DNA of 41,698 nt, taken from the NCBI RefSeq assembly GCF_000970025.1, contig NZ_CP009527.1:1-41698 (forward strand), given 5' to 3'. This DNA is from Methanosarcina barkeri MS. Lineage in GTDB: Archaea; Halobacteriota; Methanosarcinia; Methanosarcinales; Methanosarcinaceae. The notes below the pieces were generated by a model. That model made no database searches and was not told the DNA's origin. It was given only the letters and a program-made list of their open reading frames with translations. How positions within the stretch are numbered: the stretch's first letter is position 1; each line of letters begins with the position of its first letter. Positions 18,024-26,670 of this stretch are shown here, piece after piece. The position numbers and the translations under genes are program-made.

Positions 18024-18074
18024 CCTATAAACAGATATGTAAACCCCGAAGCTAAATACTTTGGGTAGTTTACA
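18024..18074 (+). repeat. Solo IS200/IS605-type end-like hairpin remnant (copy 3)
   Basis: CCTATAAACAGATATGTAAA, then CCCCGAAGCTAAATACTTTG and GGTAGTTTAC, is the inverted-orientation match of the elements at 5290, 13890 and 28656. AAGC and GCTT-type arms would form a short hairpin before the TAGTTTAC edge. Confidence 0.45.
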
Positions 18075-18347
18075 TGAACTTTGAAAGTTCAACATTTCAC
18101 CTATTCAGCTTCATTGCAGATATAATACAAGACTCAATATAAGACTCAACATCACAAAAATTTGCTTCAATTTGAGCCCTTAAAATTGTTGTATATATCG
18201 AGTTTATTGCATTATTCTTTTTTACAAGATGTTAAGTTCTCTATTGCTAGCAATTTTATGTTTTTATGAAATGTTAAGTTATTTTCTTCTATAAAAGTAT
18301 AGAAATATTTACAGTGAGTCGTTGTCCAGAAACAGCATATATACCAA

Positions 18348-18370
18348 TTTCCAATGTAACGCAAAAATAG
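18348..18370 (-). promoter_or_regulatory. ORB-like site matching the one upstream of orc1
   Basis: TTTCCAATGTAACGCAAAAA, then TAG, is nearly the same as TTTCCAATGTAAAGTAAAAA then TAG at 24636-24659. On the opposite strand the core TTACATTGGAAA differs by one base from the TTACATCGGAAA core of the large arrays. An Orc1-binding site is inferred. Confidence 0.5.
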
Positions 18371-18422
18371 AAACAGTAAAAAGTTTAATTTAAAAAAGAA
18401 AAGTGAGTAGTAGTTATTTACT

Positions 18423-18788
18423 TTAGAGTATACCAATCTTCTTTTTTTCCTCAGCTATTCTTTCAACTTCATCCCCATTTACTTCCCATGCTTTACTCAG
18501 GCACCATCTAAGAGCCTTGGAAACTTTATCGGTTCCGATCGCAAGCATTATTTTATCCAACTGCTCTACTTCCAGATCGGTAAATTTAGCAGACCGATTG
18601 TGTTTTAGTTTCTCGTCACCGGTATTTCCTTCTTGTTTTCCTATTTTTCCTTTTTCCTTTTTTCCTACTGCTACAGGTATTTCTTCTCGGTTTTCTGTGT
18701 TTTTTTCAATCTGCATTTGTTGCTGCCCCAATAGAGCCCCTATGTTATCGTTTTCATCAATAGTTGTATTACCTATAGCTGTCCTCAT
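18423..18788 (-). CDS. Ribbon-helix-helix protein of the parA operon, candidate centromere-binding protein
   Basis: This protein of about 121 residues has a polar, lysine- and glutamate-rich N-terminal part that looks disordered. The C-terminal segment HNRSAKFTDLEVEQLDKIML, then AIGTDKVSKALRWCLSKAWE, fits a ribbon-helix-helix fold (strand, helix, turn, helix). The ATG at 18788 overlaps the parA stop by 4 nt (ATGA), so translation is coupled; an ATG at 18803 is an alternative start. In plasmid partition cassettes, the small gene after a short ParA usually encodes the DNA-binding adaptor that binds the centromere and represses the operon. That role is inferred from position and fold. No ParB-type protein is seen. 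Confidence 0.7.
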   Translation of the reverse strand: MRTAIGNTTIDENDNIGALLGQQQMQIEKNTENREEIPVAVGKKEKGKIGKQEGNTGDEKLKHNRSAKFTDLEVEQLDKIMLAIGTDKVSKALRWCLSKAWEVNGDEVERIAEEKKKIGIL

Positions 18789-19549
18789 TGAATCATCCCC
18801 CATCGCTTCATAACTTCTTCTGTTAATTTTTGGTATGCTATTGCTCCTGCAGATTCAGGTGCATACTCAAAAATTGATTTTTTGTGAGTTGGACATTCTG
18901 CTAATCTAATGTTCCTGGGAATAGTGGTCTCGAACAGAATTGCACCGAACTTATTCAGTAGCCGTTCCCTTATCTCTTTTGCCAGGGTAGTCCTTGTATC
19001 ATACATTGTTAGCAGGATTCCTCCTATCACAAGATCCGGATTCAGTGCTTGTTTGACTTGCAGTATAACATTGACCATTTGGCTCATCGCATCCAGTGCA
19101 TATGCTTCATGCACAGGAATAATAACTTCATCAGCTGCACACAGAGCATTAATTGGGATCACTCCAACCGATGGCTGAGTATCGATTAATATAATGTCAT
19201 AATTTCCTTCTATCGGTTTTAGTAATCTTTTTAGAACTGTTTCCCTTGCAAGTTGTGCAGCTAGTTCCAGTTCAATTGTTGAAAACGCCAGGCAAGAAGG
19301 AATTATTTCCAATCCGGTTTCTACAGATGGTGAGATTATTTCTGTGATTGGCGTTCCCTGGAACAAATCCTTGATTGTTTTCTCTGCTCTAAGTCCAGGA
19401 TACAAATTTGAGGATGCGTTTGCTTGAGGATCAGAGTCTATTAATAAAACCCGTTTGCCTCTTCGAGCCAACCCTGCAGCTAAATTTGTTGCAGTAGTCG
19501 TCTTGGCAACCCCTCCTTTAACGTTGTTAATGGTAACTATTCTTGCCAT
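18785..19549 (-). CDS. parA: ParA-type partition ATPase
   Basis: This 254-residue P-loop ATPase of the MinD/ParA class has a deviant Walker A KGGVAKTT (residues 11-18), a Walker A' with D38 and D40 (LLIDSDPQAN), and a Walker B IILIDTQPS (119-127). There is no N-terminal helix-turn-helix domain, so it resembles the short type Ib partition ATPases. It would form dynamic patterns on the nucleoid and segregate the replicon with a DNA-binding partner, here the ribbon-helix-helix protein encoded immediately downstream. The ATG at 19549 follows GAGGTGT. The upstream region has GTATAC-rich elements suited to a centromere and operator. Confidence 0.92.
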   Translation of the reverse strand: MARIVTINNVKGGVAKTTTATNLAAGLARRGKRVLLIDSDPQANASSNLYPGLRAEKTIKDLFQGTPITEIISPSVETGLEIIPSCLAFSTIELELAAQLARETVLKRLLKPIEGNYDIILIDTQPSVGVIPINALCAADEVIIPVHEAYALDAMSQMVNVILQVKQALNPDLVIGGILLTMYDTRTTLAKEIRERLLNKFGAILFETTIPRNIRLAECPTHKKSIFEYAPESAGAIAYQKLTEEVMKRWGMIQ

Positions 19550-20508
19550 GCATACACCTCATTCATCTTGAAACACAAAGAACTGGATATTGTATTTGTA
19601 TATACCAGTATACTTGTAAGTAAATATACTTATTTATTTGTCTGCCAGTACACAAGTATCTCTGCATTTTAGTATACTTTATAACATATAATATAACAAT
19701 GATCTAACACTCTTTTCAGATACTAGACATAAAGAAAGCTCTATGATCTGCTTTTTTGTACGTATCTCATACATCTTCCCGGCTATATTCCTGTATATTT
19801 TCTTAACTGAATATTTGTATACATATATACAGGACTTATTGTTTACTTATTCACATATATACATATCTGAATACTCAAAATAGCAAATAATACTTTTCTT
19901 TAATGGAACTTAAAGAGAACAAAAATAAGATCAATAAGTCAGAACATGAGATCCTATAGATATTAAAAAACTGGACAAAGAATCATCTCAATTCAAAAAA
20001 CCTGATCCTTTGATTCTTGGTGATCAGGAAAGGCTAACCACCCTTTACCAGTCAATTTATTCAAATAGAATAGTCACCACAAACAGTTTTTCTGTTATTG
20101 ATTCCATACATTGGTTTATTGTATCCCGAAATCCGACACAATTGAGAAATACGCAAAACCTAAAAATTGCAGACTTAAATCAACCTATTTTTACAGAGTC
20201 CATCCCAAAACTAATTTTATCCTCAAATTAGTAAAATTTAAAAATTATTTTCGTGATCAGAAAATCTATTACTTATTGTAGATCAGGGATTCAGAAAAAT
20301 CATTTTGAGTTTTGGGATCAGCTCCACAAATAAAAAACCCTCTGGATCTTTATTCACTTGATACTTTTACCATTATAGGCAACAAGACAGGAATCTGTGA
20401 CGAGCCGATCTTCTATTCAATAATAGAAATTAACATACACTAGAAAAAAAATACAAAAGTATATAAGGTTGAAGTAACAAATGAAGTTCCGATTAAGAGG
20501 TGAATTAT
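19550..20508. other. Divergent intergenic region between parA and asnB, candidate partition site
   Basis: The first 310 bp carry repeated GTATAC/AGTATACTT motifs (19590-19690 and 19815-19862). The rest is AT-rich. A 73-codon open frame at 20010-20231 has no recognisable features and no clear ribosome-binding site. The asnB promoter should lie near 20430-20480. Confidence 0.5.
19590..19690. promoter_or_regulatory. Cluster of GTATAC-type elements upstream of parA (candidate operator/centromere)
   Basis: GTATATACCAGTATACTTG (about 19597-19616), AATATACTTATTTAT just after it, CCAGTACACAAGTATC (19644-19660) and TTAGTATACTTTATAAC (19669-19686) repeat an AGTATACTT-like word. The cluster lies immediately upstream of parA, where type Ib partition systems keep their centromere. 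Confidence 0.5.
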
Positions 20509-22452
20509 ATGTGTGGAATAGCCGGAATACTTGACCTGAAAAATGAACAAGTTTCCACTAATAGAATAAAGAAAATGTGTGATGTCATGCATCACCGGGG
20601 TCCAGATGATACGGGCTATTATTTTAATGGTAATATAGGTTTAGGTCACAAAAGACTTAGTATAATTGACCTTAGCAGAGGAAAACAACCAGTTTACAAT
20701 GAGGATAAAAGTATATCTATCGTATTTAATGGAGAGATTTATAATTATTTAGAACTCATAACAGAATTAAAAGAGAATGGCCACATATTTTACACCTCAA
20801 GTGATACAGAAGTAATTATTCACTTATATGAAGAACATGGTGAAAAATGTGTGGAATACCTCAATGGAATGTTTTCTTTTGCAATATGGGACAGCAACAG
20901 AAAGAAACTATTCCTCGCAAGAGACCGATTAGGAGTAAAGCCATTATATTATGCATATAAAGAAGAAAAAATAATATTTGCTTCAGAAATAAAAGCAATT
21001 CTCCAGAGTGAGTATATAACTGCAGAGCCAAACTATCCTGCAATAATGGATTACATGACTCTTACTTATGTAACTGGAGAAAAAACATTTTTTAAGGGAA
21101 TCAATAAATTGATGCCAGGTTATATTCTGGTAGTAGAAAACAGCCATGTAGAAGTAAAAAAATATTGGGATTTAGAATTAAAGCCAGATTATAAACATGA
21201 AGAACAGTATTTCATAGATAAATTAGAGTATTTATTGCGTGATTCAGTAAAGATTACATTGAGAAGTGATGTACCACTTGGCTGTCATCTAAGCGGAGGT
21301 TTAGATTCAAGCACAGTCTGCTGTTTAGCTTCATCAATATTAAATCATCCAATAAAAACATTTACAGGTGCTTTTTCGGAAGGCTCAAAATATGATGAAA
21401 CAAATTATGCAAAATGTGTTGCCAGTTACGTCAATGCAGAGTATTTTGAGATTTATCCTGAAGTAGAAGACTTTGGAGAGTTATTACGAAAATTGACGTG
21501 GTATTTAGATGAACCAGTTGTGGGACCCGGTGTTGTTCCACAGTATTTTGTTTCCAAGCTAGTAAGTGAAAATGTAAAAGTCGTGTTAGGTGGCCAGGGA
21601 GGAGACGAAATATTTGCAGGTTATTTAAGACACTTACAATTTTCATATGAAATGGAAATGCTGGAACATCCTTGCAGATCTTTATTTAGCATAACACGTT
21701 TTGGAGGTTTAAAGGGGCTTACCTTATTTTCTGCCCTATTTTTCCTCAATGGAACCTCATTTGAGCCGCGTAACAGGTACTTTCAGATTATCAGTGAAAG
21801 TTTCATTACAAAACGAGAATTAAACAAATTATTCACGGAAAAGTTTTACAAAGAATTAGGGGAATATGACTGTTTTAAATCGTTTTGCGAGACATTAGAA
21901 AATATTGATCGTAAAAACTACAAATATATTCCATTTTACTGTGACATAAAAAATTATCTTCCAGGGCTACTCCAAGTCGAAGATAGAACAAGCATGATGA
22001 ATTCCGTAGAATCTCGTGTTCCGCTGTTAGATCATAGAATTGTTGAATTTTCTGCTACTATACCACAAGAACTAAAAATTAAAAATTATACATTAAAATA
22101 CATATTCAAACAGACTATAAAGAAATGGATCCCAACCGAAATATATAATAGAAAAGATAAAAAAGGCTTTCCAACACCCACAAACGAATGGTTTAAGAAA
22201 TTCAACCAAGAAATCCGAGACATCCTTTTAGATCCCGTAGCAGTGGAAAGAGGAATATACAACACGGAATATGTTGAAAAGATATTAAAAAATATAAGAG
22301 GGTCAAAGGGATTACATAAAAAATTTATTTGGAAATTACTCTGCGTGGAATTATGGTTCAAAGTATTTATTGATAATAAAGATTATTTAGAAGGCAAGAC
22401 GACTATAGAAACCCTCTTAAACAAACAATCTCCATTAACTTTAACTGCATGA
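20509..22452 (+). CDS. asnB: Asparagine synthase-like glutamine amidotransferase
   Basis: The 647 residues contain an N-terminal class II glutaminase domain with catalytic Cys2 (MCGIAGIL), HHRGPDDTGY, GLGHKRLSIIDLS and FNGEIYNY, followed by an ATP-binding synthetase domain with the PP-loop SGGLDSS (about 262-268), GGQGGDEIFAGY and SVESRVPLLDHR. It would transfer ammonia from glutamine onto an ATP-activated carboxylate. In glycan loci such enzymes may amidate sugar acids or other surface components rather than make free asparagine; with so many glycan genes here, that is a fair inference. I chose ATG 20509, so that Cys follows the initiator, rather than an in-frame codon at 20500. AGGTGA precedes it. 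Confidence 0.93.
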   Translation: MCGIAGILDLKNEQVSTNRIKKMCDVMHHRGPDDTGYYFNGNIGLGHKRLSIIDLSRGKQPVYNEDKSISIVFNGEIYNYLELITELKENGHIFYTSSDTEVIIHLYEEHGEKCVEYLNGMFSFAIWDSNRKKLFLARDRLGVKPLYYAYKEEKIIFASEIKAILQSEYITAEPNYPAIMDYMTLTYVTGEKTFFKGINKLMPGYILVVENSHVEVKKYWDLELKPDYKHEEQYFIDKLEYLLRDSVKITLRSDVPLGCHLSGGLDSSTVCCLASSILNHPIKTFTGAFSEGSKYDETNYAKCVASYVNAEYFEIYPEVEDFGELLRKLTWYLDEPVVGPGVVPQYFVSKLVSENVKVVLGGQGGDEIFAGYLRHLQFSYEMEMLEHPCRSLFSITRFGGLKGLTLFSALFFLNGTSFEPRNRYFQIISESFITKRELNKLFTEKFYKELGEYDCFKSFCETLENIDRKNYKYIPFYCDIKNYLPGLLQVEDRTSMMNSVESRVPLLDHRIVEFSATIPQELKIKNYTLKYIFKQTIKKWIPTEIYNRKDKKGFPTPTNEWFKKFNQEIRDILLDPVAVERGIYNTEYVEKILKNIRGSKGLHKKFIWKLLCVELWFKVFIDNKDYLEGKTTIETLLNKQSPLTLTA

Positions 22453-22659
22453 TCAGATATATTTTGTTTATTGGTTTTCAGTCTCTTGCAGCTTATTTAA
22501 ATGGATTTTTAACAGTTTGGGATAAGAATAAGCTGGAATTTCTTAAAAGGCTACTCTGCTATTATACTGAATTCTAAAGAAAGAGCTACCTTTCGTTTTG
22601 AAACCTACTGCATCTCAGAATAAGAAGGACTAACTTTTTTAAACTATTTTTGTACTTGG
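22453..22659. other. Intergenic between asnB and the IS1634-like element
   Basis: About 200 bp with no gene. It should hold the asnB terminator, but no clear hairpin is seen. Confidence 0.4.
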
Positions 22660-24387
22660 TATAACGCACTTTCCGCAGTAAAATTTCTGGATTTTATATT
22701 TTCGAATCATACATTTACTTTTTATAAAATCTCATCCAATTTCACCTTGATGACTCTCTCTCCCAGCTCTGAATCCACAACTCATCTTGGCCATTATGGC
22801 CTTATTGCTGGCGTATTTGACGAACTTGAAATTTCAGATTTGATTGACACTCTTCTTCCTAAGAAAAGTGGCCATAACATTTCTCATTCTACTGTTCTTA
22901 AGGCAATGTGCATTAACGGTTTAGGATTTACTGAACGTCGTCTTTACCTATTTCCTGCTTTCTTTGAAAACTTACCTACTGAAAGGTTACTGGGAGAAGG
23001 TGTTCTCCCAGAACACCTTAATGATGACGTTTTTGGCAGAACTCTGGACAAAATCCATGAATATGGAGCAACTGAACTCTTCAACCATATAATTCTGCAA
23101 GCTATGAAACACGTTCCTATTAATCCTCGTTTTTGTCATTCAGATACTACAAATTTCAGTGTTTATGGTGACTATGAAAACGATGATAACAGCAAAACTA
23201 TCAACATTACTTATGGTCATCCTAAAGATAAGAGAGTCGATTTACTTCGTTTTTCTATTTCTATGGTTACTGATCAGAAAGGAATTCCTCTGTTTGTGAG
23301 AGCGTTAGATGGTAACAGTTCCGATAAGAAAGTTCTCATCAAAACCATAAAGGAAGTAACACAGAACCTGAATCTTGATCAGAGAGTCTATCATGTTGCA
23401 GACAGCGCATTTTATACTGAAAGTAATGTCAAAGAAATAGGAACTAGCGCTTTTTTCATATCGAGAGTACCTGCAACCATCAATGAATCAAAGGAATTAT
23501 TGATAACAGACTTAATTCTGGAAACATGCTCTGATGAACGTTATTCTTGTTACGCTGTAAAATCCTGTTATGGTGGAATAGAACAGTTATGGGTTGTATT
23601 TTGTTCAGAGGAAATGAAAAAGAAGGAAGAGAAGACATTTGATGAAAAGATTCTTAAGGAGCTTGAAGCAACAGAAAAATCCCTTAAAAAGCTTTCTACT
23701 CTTGAATTTGCCTGTGAAGCTGATGCAAGAATAGCGTCTGAACAATGGTTGAAAGAGAATGAATTGTATGAATTCACGAAACTTGAGATAAAAACTAAAT
23801 CACACAGACTTGAAAACAAGAAAGGAAGACCAAGGAAAGGTGAAGATGTACAGACTTTTTACCTGATAGAAGCAGAGATAAAACACGATCAGGATAAATT
23901 ACAGGAAAAAAGAGCAAAGTTAGGAAGGTTCATTCTTGCAACCAATGATCTGGAGTTGACTCCAGATCAACTCCTAAAGTACTATAAAGAACAGGGAACA
24001 GTTGAAAGAGGGTTCAGGTTCCTTAAAGGATAAGAGTTTCAGAGTGTCTGAGGTATATCTGAAAAAAGAATCCAGAATAGAAGCACTTGCAATGGTAATG
24101 GTTCTATGTTTGTTATTGTATTCAATAGCTGAGTGGAAACTGAGAACAAGATTGGAAGAAGCAAAAGAAGCTATCAGAAATCAGGTTAAGAAAAAAACAC
24201 AGACTCCAACAATGAAATGGGTATTCTTTCTGTTCAGGAGAATAACAGAGTTAGAGATCGAAATTGAGGGAAAGAGGATAAAGAAGGTATTAAATCTGGA
24301 TGAAGAAACAATTAAAGTGCTGAGATTGATGGGAGAAAAATACGAAAAATATTATATGTGAAAAAATAGTGCGGAAAGTAGGGTATA
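22660..24387 (+). mobile_element. IS1634-like insertion sequence, transposase frameshifted
   Basis: Left end TATAACGCACTTTCCGCA (22660-22677) and right end TGCGGAAAGTAGGGTATA (24370-24387) are imperfect inverted repeats sharing ACTTTCCGCA. They bracket a transposase split into two overlapping frames. The element separates asnB from orc1. No target duplication is evident by eye. Confidence 0.75.
22747..24361 (+). pseudogene. IS1634-family transposase interrupted by a one-base frameshift
   Basis: The first frame (22747-24033, 428 residues) has TTHLGHYGLIAGVFDELEI, CHSDTTNFSVYGDY with the first catalytic aspartate, VYHVADSAFYTE with the second, and ends GTVERGFRFLKG. The second frame (24002-24361) continues with DKSFRVSEVYLKKESRIEAL, including the conserved helix after the catalytic glutamate. 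Dropping one G in CTTAAAGGATAAG near 24028 would fuse them into a protein of about 535 residues with ERGFRFLKDKSF intact. IS1634 elements are not known to me to use programmed frameshifting, so I take this as a disabling mutation. The stop is TAA, so pyrrolysine readthrough does not apply. Confidence 0.8.
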
Positions 24388-24635
24388 ACACAATTAAGTT
24401 AGTAGCTGGAAATGAAAAAAATAAATCCTCCTGAATCTTTTCTATTGATGTATACTTATATACAGGTATGTTATAGAATTTGTATACAGGTATACAGATT
24501 TCTAATTGAGAAAGTATATGTACAAAAATACTCAAGGTCCAAAAAAACAAAGATTAAAACTTCCTGAATGCAGGCCAACTTATACATGTACCTCTGATAT
24601 AAACTCTGGTATATGTTTTGGTGAAAGATTCCCTG

Positions 24636-24659
24636 TTTCCAATGTAAAGTAAAAATAGG
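24636..24659 (-). promoter_or_regulatory. ORB-like site upstream of orc1
   Basis: TTTCCAATGTAAAGTAAAAA followed by TAG. The opposite strand reads TTACATTGGAAA, one base from the array core. It matches 18348-18370 over most of its length. Confidence 0.5.
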
Positions 24660-24674
24660 AAAAGTTAAATATGT

Positions 24675-24712
24675 TCATCGGAAATAAGATTACAGCGTTT
24701 TATTTCCGGTGA
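24675..24712. promoter_or_regulatory. Inverted repeat overlapping the orc1 ribosome-binding site
   Basis: TCATCGGAAATAA (24675-24687) and TTATTTCCGGTGA (24700-24712) are 13-bp arms with one mismatch and a 12-bp spacer. The arms contain ATCGGAAAT or its near match, as in the array elements. The right arm includes the GGTGA site used for the TTG start at 24717, so binding or hairpin formation could reduce Orc1 synthesis. Confidence 0.65.
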
Positions 24713-24716
24713 TAAG

Positions 24717-25970
24717 TTGGTAATCTCAAAAAAGCTTAGTAAATTGTATTCCAAGCAGACTATTTTTAGAGATAAAGATTACTTAAAAAAAGGGCATCAT
24801 CCACGTTCATTAGATGAGGTTTTACATAGAGACCATGTTATCGATATTTATACAAATTGCCTTCGGGACGTTATGCATGGCGATGTTCCTGATAACATTT
24901 TTGTATACGGAACTTACGGAACAGGTAAAACCATGCTTACAAAACTAATTACATCGGAAATAGCTCTTGCTGCAGAAGTTGAAGGGTATAAAATTCGAGT
25001 AATTTACATCTTTTGTGAATCTTACCGCTCTCCGAGTCCTCTTTTAAGGCACATTAACCAAGAACTGGTAAATTCAATTCCAAATCTTGAAAACAAGATG
25101 GTTGGTACATCCATTTCCCGAAATTTCGAGTATTTCTGTGAACTTGTGAATCTGATTTCAATACCTATTATACTCATTTTTGATGAAATTGATAAGCTTA
25201 ATAATCCAGATATCATTAACCAACTATCCAGAATCAAGGAGTGTGAATTTACTCAAAAAAACGTTTGCATCATAGGTATCACAAATGATACCATCTTTTA
25301 TGACAACCTGGACGGAAGAACAAAAAGCATCATTGGACAAAATGAATTATTTATCCCACCATATAATGCAGAAGAACTTGCTGATATCCTAACAGCAAGA
25401 GCTAATCTAGCATTTAAAGACAACGTATGTGAAAATATTGTTATTCCATTATGTGCTGCTTTTGGTGCTCAAGAGAACGGAGACGCAAGAAAGGCAATGG
25501 ACCTTTTAAGGCTCTCTGGAGAAAATGCAGAGCTTAGAAGCAGTTTAAAAATCTGTGAACAAGACGTAAAAGCTGCAAAAGGGAAAGTAGAGATTAACAG
25601 ACAGGCAGAAATTATCCGGAAGCTTCCAACACAGACAAAAGCTGTCCTTTTTGCTTGCACCTCTCGATACGAGATTACAGGAAGCAACCTGGAGACCACT
25701 GAGATATATAACTCATATCTCAAAATAGCTGAAATAATTTCTCTTGACACTGTAACACTTCGAAGAGTAGGGGATTACATAAGCGAACTCGCTTCAATTG
25801 GTATCCTTTCTATAAATAAGATATCAAGAGGAAGAAAAAGGGGAGTAGTTAATTTCGTAAAACCCATTACTGATACTTATATCATCGAGCAGACTATACT
25901 ACAAGACCCAAGATTTGAGGAATTACAAAGAAGATCCTCGGATTCGTTTACTGCAAATTTTGAAGTATGA
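24717..25970 (+). CDS. cdc6: Orc1/Cdc6 replication initiator
   Basis: This 417-residue AAA+ protein has Walker A GTYGTGKT (65-72), Walker B ILIFDE (152-157), sensor 1 around N190 (IIGITNDT), sensor 2 with the arginine of GDAR (R258), and a C-terminal winged helix (about 295-400) for origin binding. The length is normal for archaeal Orc1/Cdc6. Archaeal initiators bind ORB elements beside their own gene and load the MCM helicase. Here 23 ORB-like elements follow directly downstream. Translation starts at TTG with GGTGA just before it; no in-frame ATG lies nearby. The arrangement is that of a self-contained archaeal replicon. Confidence 0.95.
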   Translation: MVISKKLSKLYSKQTIFRDKDYLKKGHHPRSLDEVLHRDHVIDIYTNCLRDVMHGDVPDNIFVYGTYGTGKTMLTKLITSEIALAAEVEGYKIRVIYIFCESYRSPSPLLRHINQELVNSIPNLENKMVGTSISRNFEYFCELVNLISIPIILIFDEIDKLNNPDIINQLSRIKECEFTQKNVCIIGITNDTIFYDNLDGRTKSIIGQNELFIPPYNAEELADILTARANLAFKDNVCENIVIPLCAAFGAQENGDARKAMDLLRLSGENAELRSSLKICEQDVKAAKGKVEINRQAEIIRKLPTQTKAVLFACTSRYEITGSNLETTEIYNSYLKIAEIISLDTVTLRRVGDYISELASIGILSINKISRGRKRGVVNFVKPITDTYIIEQTILQDPRFEELQRRSSDSFTANFEV

Positions 25971-26150
25971 ACTATTCCCTCCCTAAACAAGCTGTAAGAC
26001 AATTACCTCAGGTAATGAAATAATTTCTTCTTTTTTGATTTAAAGGTTTTATTTGCTTTCTTTTTAGCACTTTTTATTGCTAACAATAATTGTTGGACAG
26101 CCTGTGAAAGAAGAAGAACTCTGTCTGTACCTCCAACCTCCCTATTTAAA

Positions 26151-26508
26151 GATGAATATATACACTCATTTCCGATGTAACTCGATTTTTGAGAATACGG
26201 AGAAAAAAAGGAAGGGAATATATATACACTCATTTCCGATGTAACTCGAATTTTTGAGAATACGGAGAAAAAAAGGAAGGGGAATATATATACACTCATT
26301 TCCGATGTAACTCGATTTTTGAGAATACGGAGAAAAAAAGGAAGGGAATATATATACACTCATTTCCGATGTAACTCGATTTTTGAGAATACGGAGAAAA
26401 AAAGGAAGGGAATATATATACACTCATTTCCGATGTAACTCGATTTTTGAGAATACGGAGAAAAAAAGGAAGGGAATATATATACACTCATTTCCGATGT
26501 AATTTTTT
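26151..26508 (-). repeat. Left arm of the ORB-like array: six copies at 64-66 bp spacing, minus orientation
   Basis: TACACTCATTTCCGATGTAA starts at 26161, 26225, 26291, 26355, 26419 and 26483 (spacings 64, 66, 64, 64, 64). The filler between copies (CGATTTTTGAGAATACGGAG, then AAAAAAAGGAAGGG) is almost invariant, so the whole unit has been tandemly duplicated. The opposite-strand core GAGTTACATCGGAAATGAGT is the one used in the right arm. TTACATCGGAAATGA resembles the archaeal mini-ORB pattern TTCCACTGGAAACGA. Confidence 0.95.
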
Positions 26509-26670
26509 CTTCAGAAAAACTGCAAGCTATCTCTACGATATTATGCCATTAGCATGAATCCAAAAATGCCATGTTGTTATGTTATGAAACTAATTAGATA
26601 TATAGTTTATGAAAGAAATTTAAAAAAATACAAATCCATTTGACTACAATTCTGCTACGGATCAATTTTT
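26509..26670. promoter_or_regulatory. AT-rich spacer between inverted arrays, candidate DNA unwinding element
   Basis: This roughly 160-bp stretch lies between the last minus-oriented and the first plus-oriented ORB-like copies. It includes AATTAGATATATAGTTTATG and long A runs (26585-26635). In archaeal origins, inverted ORBs usually flank an AT-rich unwinding site, so this is the best candidate start of replication. That is inference from architecture. Confidence 0.5.

Larger units (their letters stand above)
17945..18422. other. Convergent intergenic region between DUF1699 and the parA-RHH operon
   Basis: No gene is seen. The region contains a solo IS605-type end remnant (18024-18074) and an ORB-like sequence (18348-18370). 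Confidence 0.5.
24388..24716. promoter_or_regulatory. orc1 upstream region
   Basis: This gap holds three elements: a GTATAC-type near-palindrome (24450-24470), an ORB-like site (24636-24659) and an inverted repeat with ATCGGAAAT cores touching the orc1 ribosome-binding site (24675-24712). Together they suggest that orc1 is regulated by its own product and perhaps by the partition protein. Confidence 0.55.

Noticed and set aside
20010..20231. 73-codon frame between parA and asnB
   Set aside because: No clear ribosome-binding site, no family features and unremarkable composition, so chance is likely.
24031..24033. Stop in the IS1634-like transposase read through as pyrrolysine
   Set aside because: The codon is TAA, not TAG, and the following residues are in another frame. 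A frameshift explains it.
26003..26487. Overlapping minus-strand open frames with repeating MYIYSLPFFLRIL peptides
   Set aside because: They are translations of the tandem DNA repeat of the left array arm. The repeat has no ribosome-binding sites and the same peptide recurs with the repeat unit, so the frames are by-products.
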